Assembly: GCA_905479545.1 (NCBI GenBank)
Contig: CAJQNE010000156.1
Span: forward strand, 1-9,299
Length of the DNA: 9,299 nt
Direction of reading: 5' to 3'
Origin: an uncultured Gammaproteobacteria bacterium
GTDB taxonomy: Bacteria; Pseudomonadota; Gammaproteobacteria; CAJQNE01
The position numbers and the translations under genes are program-made. Below, in pieces: positions 6,519-9,299 of the stretch (position 1 is its first letter; every line of letters starts with the position of its first letter). A model generated the notes under the pieces. That model saw only the letters and a list, made by a program, of their open reading frames with translations. It was not told the origin of the DNA and made no database searches.

Positions 6519-7760
6519 ATGACCCGAAGCGAAGATCGAGAACTGATCGTTGGCTTGGATATCGGCACCTCAAAAGTGGTGGCGATCGTTGGTGAGATTA
6601 CCGACGACGGCCAGATTCAGGTGATTGGCCTGGGGCATCATCCCTCGCGCGGCTTGCGTAAGGGTGTGGTGGTGAACATCGAATCAACCGTACAGTCGAT
6701 TCAGCGTGCGGTAGAGGAAGCCGAGCTGATGGCTGGCTGTGAAATTCACTCAGTGTATGCCGGTATTGCCGGCAGCCACGTGAAGAGCCTGAATTCGCAC
6801 GGCATTGTCGCGGTGCGGGATAACGAGGTAAGCGAGGCCGACGTTGATCGGGTGATTGAGGCAGCCAAAGCTGTCGCCGTGCCAGCCGACCAGAAAATTC
6901 TGCATGTACTGCCGCAGGAGTACATCATCGATCAGCAGGATGGCATCCGTGAGCCGGTCGGCATGAGTGGCGTTCGGCTGGAGGCCAAAGTGCATATGGT
7001 CACCGGTGCCCAGTCGGCAGCCCAGAACATTATCAAGTGTGTCCGCCGCTGTGGCCTGGAAGTCGACGACGTAATTCTCGAGCAGCTGGCTTCCAGCTAT
7101 TCGGTGTTGAACGACGATGAACGCGACCTCGGTGTCTGCATTATTGATATCGGTGGTGGCACTACCGATATCGCAATTTTCACTGGCGGGTCGATTCGCC
7201 ACACGGCGGTTATACCGATTGCCGGCGATCAGGTTACCAACGACATCGCCGTGGCACTCCGCACCCCAACCAAGCACGCCGAAGCGATAAAGCTCAAATA
7301 CGCCTGCACGCTGCCGCAGCTGGTGCCATCCGATGAGTTTATTGAAGTGCCGACTGTCGGTGATCGCCCGGCTCGTAAGCTAGCCCGGCAAACGCTGGCG
7401 GAAGTGGTGGAGCCGCGTTACGCCGAACTATTCCAGTTAATTGAGGCTGAACTGCAACGCAGTGGCTATATGAACGTACTCGGTGCGGGTGTAGTGCTCA
7501 CCGGCGGTAGCAGCAAAATGGAAGGCGCGATTGAGCTGGCTGAAGAAATATTCCATATGCCGGTGCGGCTGGGTATTCCCGGTGGAGTTTCGGGTCTGAC
7601 GGATGTCATCAATAACCCGATTCACGCCACCGGCGTCGGCCTGTTGTTATTCGGTATGCAGAACCGTGACGGCTCGGCCGCAGGCCGTGGCATTAGCGGT
7701 GGCGTCGACAGTGAATCAGTCTGGAGTCGGATGAAAAGCTGGTTCCAGGGGCATTTTTAA
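6519..7760 (+). CDS. ftsA: FtsA, actin-like membrane tether of the Z ring
   Basis: Actin/Hsp70-superfamily ATP-binding protein that anchors FtsZ filaments to the inner membrane and recruits later divisome proteins. It is 413 residues (E. coli 420). Visible elements: phosphate-1 motif VGLDIGTSKVVAIVGE (11-26); the SHS2/1C domain inserted after it, with GVVVNIESTVQSIQRAVEEAE (49-69) and VYAGIAGSHVKSLNSHG (79-95); phosphate-2 motif IIDIGGGTTDIAIF (208-221); adenosine motif VVLTGGSSKMEGA (325-337); and a C-terminal amphipathic helix (about 400-413, VWSRMKSWFQGHF), the membrane-targeting sequence. A Gly/Ser-rich linker (384-396) precedes that helix. The ribosome binding site is weak (GGA at 6508-6510, 8 bases from the ATG), in contrast to the strong sites of most other genes here. 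No other in-frame start in the spacer would extend it. MreB and DnaK are excluded by the 1C domain. Confidence 0.98.
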   Translation: MTRSEDRELIVGLDIGTSKVVAIVGEITDDGQIQVIGLGHHPSRGLRKGVVVNIESTVQSIQRAVEEAELMAGCEIHSVYAGIAGSHVKSLNSHGIVAVRDNEVSEADVDRVIEAAKAVAVPADQKILHVLPQEYIIDQQDGIREPVGMSGVRLEAKVHMVTGAQSAAQNIIKCVRRCGLEVDDVILEQLASSYSVLNDDERDLGVCIIDIGGGTTDIAIFTGGSIRHTAVIPIAGDQVTNDIAVALRTPTKHAEAIKLKYACTLPQLVPSDEFIEVPTVGDRPARKLARQTLAEVVEPRYAELFQLIEAELQRSGYMNVLGAGVVLTGGSSKMEGAIELAEEIFHMPVRLGIPGGVSGLTDVINNPIHATGVGLLLFGMQNRDGSAAGRGISGGVDSESVWSRMKSWFQGHF

Positions 7761-7881
7761 GTCTTTTGTAGGTTGGGTTTTGGCTGACGGAGTTAGCTGA
7801 AAAGTTTGTTGAGAGAGTGTTGTAAGCGCAGAAAGCAGGTGGTGGAGGAATGCGAATCGCCTGTTAGTGAAAAGCCAGAAT

Positions 7882-7899
7882 CGATAGCCCCCGTTATCG
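7882..7899 (+). other. Inverted repeat / hairpin in the ftsZ leader (CGATAGC-CCCC-GTTATCG)
   Basis: CGATAGC (7882-7888) pairs with GTTATCG (7893-7899): six Watson-Crick pairs and one G-U pair around a CCCC loop. Two more pairs can be added outside (7881 with 7900 as U-G, 7880 with 7901). No T-run follows, so it does not look like a terminator. The C-run 7888-7892 is also complementary to a G-run at 7905-7909. Confidence 0.5.
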
Positions 7900-7915
7900 G
7901 TGCTGGGGGAGGCGC

Positions 7916-7928
7916 GGGCAAGGAGCCC
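7916..7928 (+). other. Small GC hairpin in the ftsZ leader
   Basis: GGGC (7916-7919) can pair with GCCC (7925-7928) across an AAGGA loop. It has only four base pairs, all GC. It lies two bases before the UUCG hairpin, so the two could stack. Confidence 0.35.
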
Positions 7929-7929
7929 A

Positions 7930-7941
7930 GACCTTCGGGTT
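7930..7941 (+). other. UUCG-tetraloop hairpin in the ftsZ leader
   Basis: GACC (7930-7933) pairs with GGTT (7938-7941) around TTCG, closed by C-G. This is the cUUCGg tetraloop known for unusual stability. The stem is only four pairs, one of them G-U. It is followed within six bases by the T-rich stretch 7947-7966, but the distance and short stem argue against a strong terminator. Confidence 0.4.
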
Positions 7942-7965
7942 GGAAATGTTGTTTTGTTTATTTTT

Positions 7966-7977
7966 TGCCGAAAGGCA
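7966..7977 (+). other. GAAA-tetraloop hairpin just before the ftsZ ribosome binding site
   Basis: TGCC (7966-7969) pairs with GGCA (7974-7977) around a GAAA (GNRA-type) loop. Five T residues (7979-7983) and then the ftsZ Shine-Dalgarno GGAG (7984-7987) follow. Its shape resembles a very weak intrinsic terminator, but four base pairs are too few to expect real termination. Confidence 0.4.
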
Positions 7978-7983
7978 CTTTTT

Positions 7984-7999
7984 GGAGTCTTGAGCCATG
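7984..7999 (+). promoter_or_regulatory. ftsZ ribosome binding site and start choice
   Basis: GGAG at 7984-7987 lies 9 bases before the ATG at 7997 and 15 bases before the next in-frame ATG at 8003. Many relatives begin FtsZ at the position matching 8003 (MFE...), but the spacing favours 7997, giving MSMFE. Confidence 0.7.
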
Positions 8000-9139
8000 A
8001 GTATGTTTGAAATTGTAGATAACGAGCCGCAAACAGCGATTATCAAAGTAATGGGCGTTGGTGGTGGTGGTGGCAATGCCATCAAAAATATGATGTTAGC
8101 CGGTATTGAGGGCGTGGAATTTATCTGCGCTAACACCGACTCACAGGCACTGGCCAACTGCGGTGTTCGCACTGTTTTGCAACTTGGGCCAAACATCACC
8201 AAGGGTTTAGGTGCCGGCGCCAACCCCGAAGTGGGTCGTGAAGCTGCGTTAGAAGATCGCGAGCGTATCCAGGAAGTGATTGAAGGCACTGACATGCTGT
8301 TCCTGACCGCCGGCATGGGTGGTGGTACCGGAACTGGCGCAGTACCCGTAGTCGCTCAGATTGCTCGTGAAATGGGCATTCTTACTGTCGCGGTTGTAAC
8401 TAAGCCATTCCCGTTCGAAGGCAAGAAGCGCATGGCTTACGCCGAGCAAGGTATCGAGCAGTTGGGTCAGTACGTTGATTCATTGATTACCGTGCCGAAT
8501 GCCAAACTGTTGGGCGTAATGGGCAAAAGTTCGTCATTGCTCGACGTATTCAAAAGTGCCGACGATGTGCTGCGTGGCGCCTGTCAGGGCATTGCAGAGC
8601 TAATTACCCGTGAAGGCCTGATTAACGTCGACTTCGCGGACGTCCGCACCGTGATGAAGCAAATGGGCGCCGCGATGATGGGGTCTGCCGTTGCCAGTGG
8701 TGGTGACCGTGCTCAGGAAGCTGCAGCCGCAGCTGTTTCAAGTCCGCTATTGGAAGATGTGAACCTGCACGGCGCTCACGGAATTCTTGTGAACATTACT
8801 GCTGGGATGGACTTGACCATTGAAGAGTTCGAAACCATCGGTAACACCGTGCGTGAGTTCGCGGCGGAAGAGGCCATTATTGTTGTCGGCACCGTGATTG
8901 ACCCCGAGATGGACGGCGAACTTCGGGTAACCGTAGTGGCTACCGGTCTTGACCGGCCGGTAAAAGAAGACTCAGAGCCGGAGCCGACTCTGCGGGTCGT
9001 TCGTCGCTCACCCCTGCAGCAACCCGCGGCGGAAGAAGAGTTGGAAACTGCAGAGCTGGCGAGTAACTACCAGCGGGTATCGGGTTCCGATCTGGACTAC
9101 CTCGACGTACCCGCATTCTTACGCCGTCAGGCCGACTAA
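7997..9139 (+). CDS. ftsZ: FtsZ, tubulin-like GTPase of the cytokinetic ring
   Basis: GTP-binding tubulin homologue that polymerises at midcell into the Z ring and organises septal wall synthesis; cytoplasmic. It is 380 residues, close to the E. coli length (383). Motifs in order: GVGGGGGNAI (20-29) in the nucleotide-binding domain, NTDSQAL (46-52), GAGANPEVG (72-80), the tubulin signature GGGTGTGAVP (108-117), and the T7 loop NVDFADVRTVM (210-220) with the aspartates that complete the GTPase site of the neighbouring subunit. The C-terminal globular domain ends near 320. An acidic, variable linker of about 45 residues (321-366) leads to the C-terminal peptide DYLDVPAFLRRQAD (367-380), the docking site for FtsA and other ring partners. 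This peptide is almost identical to that of E. coli. No substitution of a key residue is seen. Confidence 0.99.
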   Translation: MSMFEIVDNEPQTAIIKVMGVGGGGGNAIKNMMLAGIEGVEFICANTDSQALANCGVRTVLQLGPNITKGLGAGANPEVGREAALEDRERIQEVIEGTDMLFLTAGMGGGTGTGAVPVVAQIAREMGILTVAVVTKPFPFEGKKRMAYAEQGIEQLGQYVDSLITVPNAKLLGVMGKSSSLLDVFKSADDVLRGACQGIAELITREGLINVDFADVRTVMKQMGAAMMGSAVASGGDRAQEAAAAAVSSPLLEDVNLHGAHGILVNITAGMDLTIEEFETIGNTVREFAAEEAIIVVGTVIDPEMDGELRVTVVATGLDRPVKEDSEPEPTLRVVRRSPLQQPAAEEELETAELASNYQRVSGSDLDYLDVPAFLRRQAD

Positions 9140-9299
9140 TTCGGGGCAGTAAAACCAATAGGACTTAGTAATCTGAAAAATAAACAACAGCAAAACATCG
9201 CGAACAGCGGGTGCTAATTTACTGCGGATTGTAGCGACGACGTAATAACAGTCGCGCAATTAGCGGAAAGTTGGCAGTTAGGCGGACAGGTAAAATAGG
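9140..9299 (+). other. Spacer downstream of ftsZ
   Basis: One hundred and sixty bases to the right edge with no gene on either strand that I can support. There is no GC-rich stem followed by a T-run, so no intrinsic terminator is evident. A nested inverted repeat lies at 9213-9264. In gammaproteobacteria lpxC with its own promoter often follows ftsZ; a TTGGCA at 9271 and TAAAAT at 9291 are only 14 bases apart, too close for a good promoter call. Confidence 0.6.
9213..9264. repeat. Nested imperfect inverted repeat after ftsZ
   Basis: The outer arms GCTAATT (9213-9219) and AATTAGC (9258-9264) are perfect complements. Inside them GCGAC (9234-9238) and GTCGC (9251-9255) are complementary across a 12-base loop. 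The internal bulge is asymmetric (14 bases on the left, 2 on the right). It could be an operator-like site, an mRNA 3' structure, or chance. Confidence 0.3.

Larger units (their letters stand above)
7761..7996 (+). promoter_or_regulatory. ftsA-ftsZ spacer, probable structured 5' leader of ftsZ
   Basis: A 236-base gap, by far the longest between genes in the window. I see no convincing sigma70 promoter pair and no strong intrinsic terminator. The 3' half contains four short inverted repeats able to form hairpins (7882-7899, 7916-7928, 7930-7941, 7966-7977), a T-rich stretch (16 T in 20 bases, 7947-7966) and the ftsZ ribosome binding site. A 64-codon frame from a TTG at 7806 to 8000 crosses it, but it lacks a well-placed ribosome binding site and uses AGA and ATA codons unlike the flanking genes, so it is not called. 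ftsZ leaders and promoters within or before ftsA are known in other proteobacteria; a leader role here is inferred from the foldable sequence. Confidence 0.5.

Noticed and set aside
7850..7869. Mini-frame ATG CGA ATC GCC TGT TAG after a strong GGAGG (7844-7848).
   Set aside because: Only one base separates GGAGG from the ATG, too close for initiation, and the frame is five codons.
7966..7983. GAAA hairpin followed by five T as an intrinsic terminator between ftsA and ftsZ.
   Set aside because: The stem has only four base pairs, and a terminator immediately before the ftsZ ribosome binding site would make sense only as attenuation, for which there is no further evidence.
7946..7993. Fifteen-codon hydrophobic frame (MLLCLFFAERHFLES) ending three bases before the ftsZ ATG, considered as a leader peptide.
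   Set aside because: It has only a poor ribosome binding site (GGG at 7937-7939, itself within the UUCG hairpin), and its sequence is explained by the T-rich stretch; no independent support.
9271..9296. TTGGCA and TAAAAT as a sigma70 promoter for a downstream lpxC.
   Set aside because: The spacer is 14 bases instead of about 17, and the downstream gene is outside the window.

Overview
The window is a stretch of the dcw (division and cell wall) cluster of a Gram-negative bacterium, most likely a gammaproteobacterium. This rests on the gene order ftsW-murG-murC-murB-ddl-ftsQ-ftsA-ftsZ, on the FtsZ C-terminal peptide (DYLDVPAFLRRQAD, almost the enterobacterial sequence), and on FtsA and FtsW sequences of gammaproteobacterial type. 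Base composition is moderately GC-rich by eye and even throughout. I cannot name the genus. All eight genes lie on the plus strand, and I see no mobile element, tRNA, rRNA, CRISPR array or sign of foreign DNA.

Layout: the 3' part of ftsW (from the left edge to 770) is followed by murG (767-1888), murC (1885-3327), murB (3365-4447, or from an internal start at 3476), ddl (4448-5518), ftsQ (5515-6456), ftsA (6519-7760) and ftsZ (7997-9139). ftsW/murG, murG/murC and ddl/ftsQ share 4-base ATGA stop/start overlaps, and murB/ddl abut as TGAATG, so these genes are probably cotranscribed and translationally coupled. The gaps widen toward the division genes: 37 bases before murB, 62 before ftsA, 236 before ftsZ. 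The last 160 bases follow ftsZ and hold no gene; lpxC commonly follows in gammaproteobacteria but is not reached.

How the genes work together: MurB and MurC act in the cytoplasmic synthesis of UDP-MurNAc-peptides, and Ddl supplies D-Ala-D-Ala for the pentapeptide. MurG converts lipid I to lipid II, and FtsW polymerises lipid II into septal glycan. FtsZ forms the cytokinetic ring, FtsA ties it to the membrane, and FtsQ links the cytoplasmic ring to the periplasmic synthesis machinery. murB inside this cluster (it is elsewhere in E. coli) and its apparent type II form are the main differences from the E. coli arrangement.

The window is mostly ordinary core-genome sequence, and I found no convincing undescribed system. 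The most interesting non-coding part is the ftsA-ftsZ spacer, which can fold into several small hairpins, including UUCG and GAAA tetraloops, with a possible pairing that hides the ftsZ ribosome binding site. Other points of interest are two plausible murB starts and unusual C-terminal tails on FtsW and Ddl.
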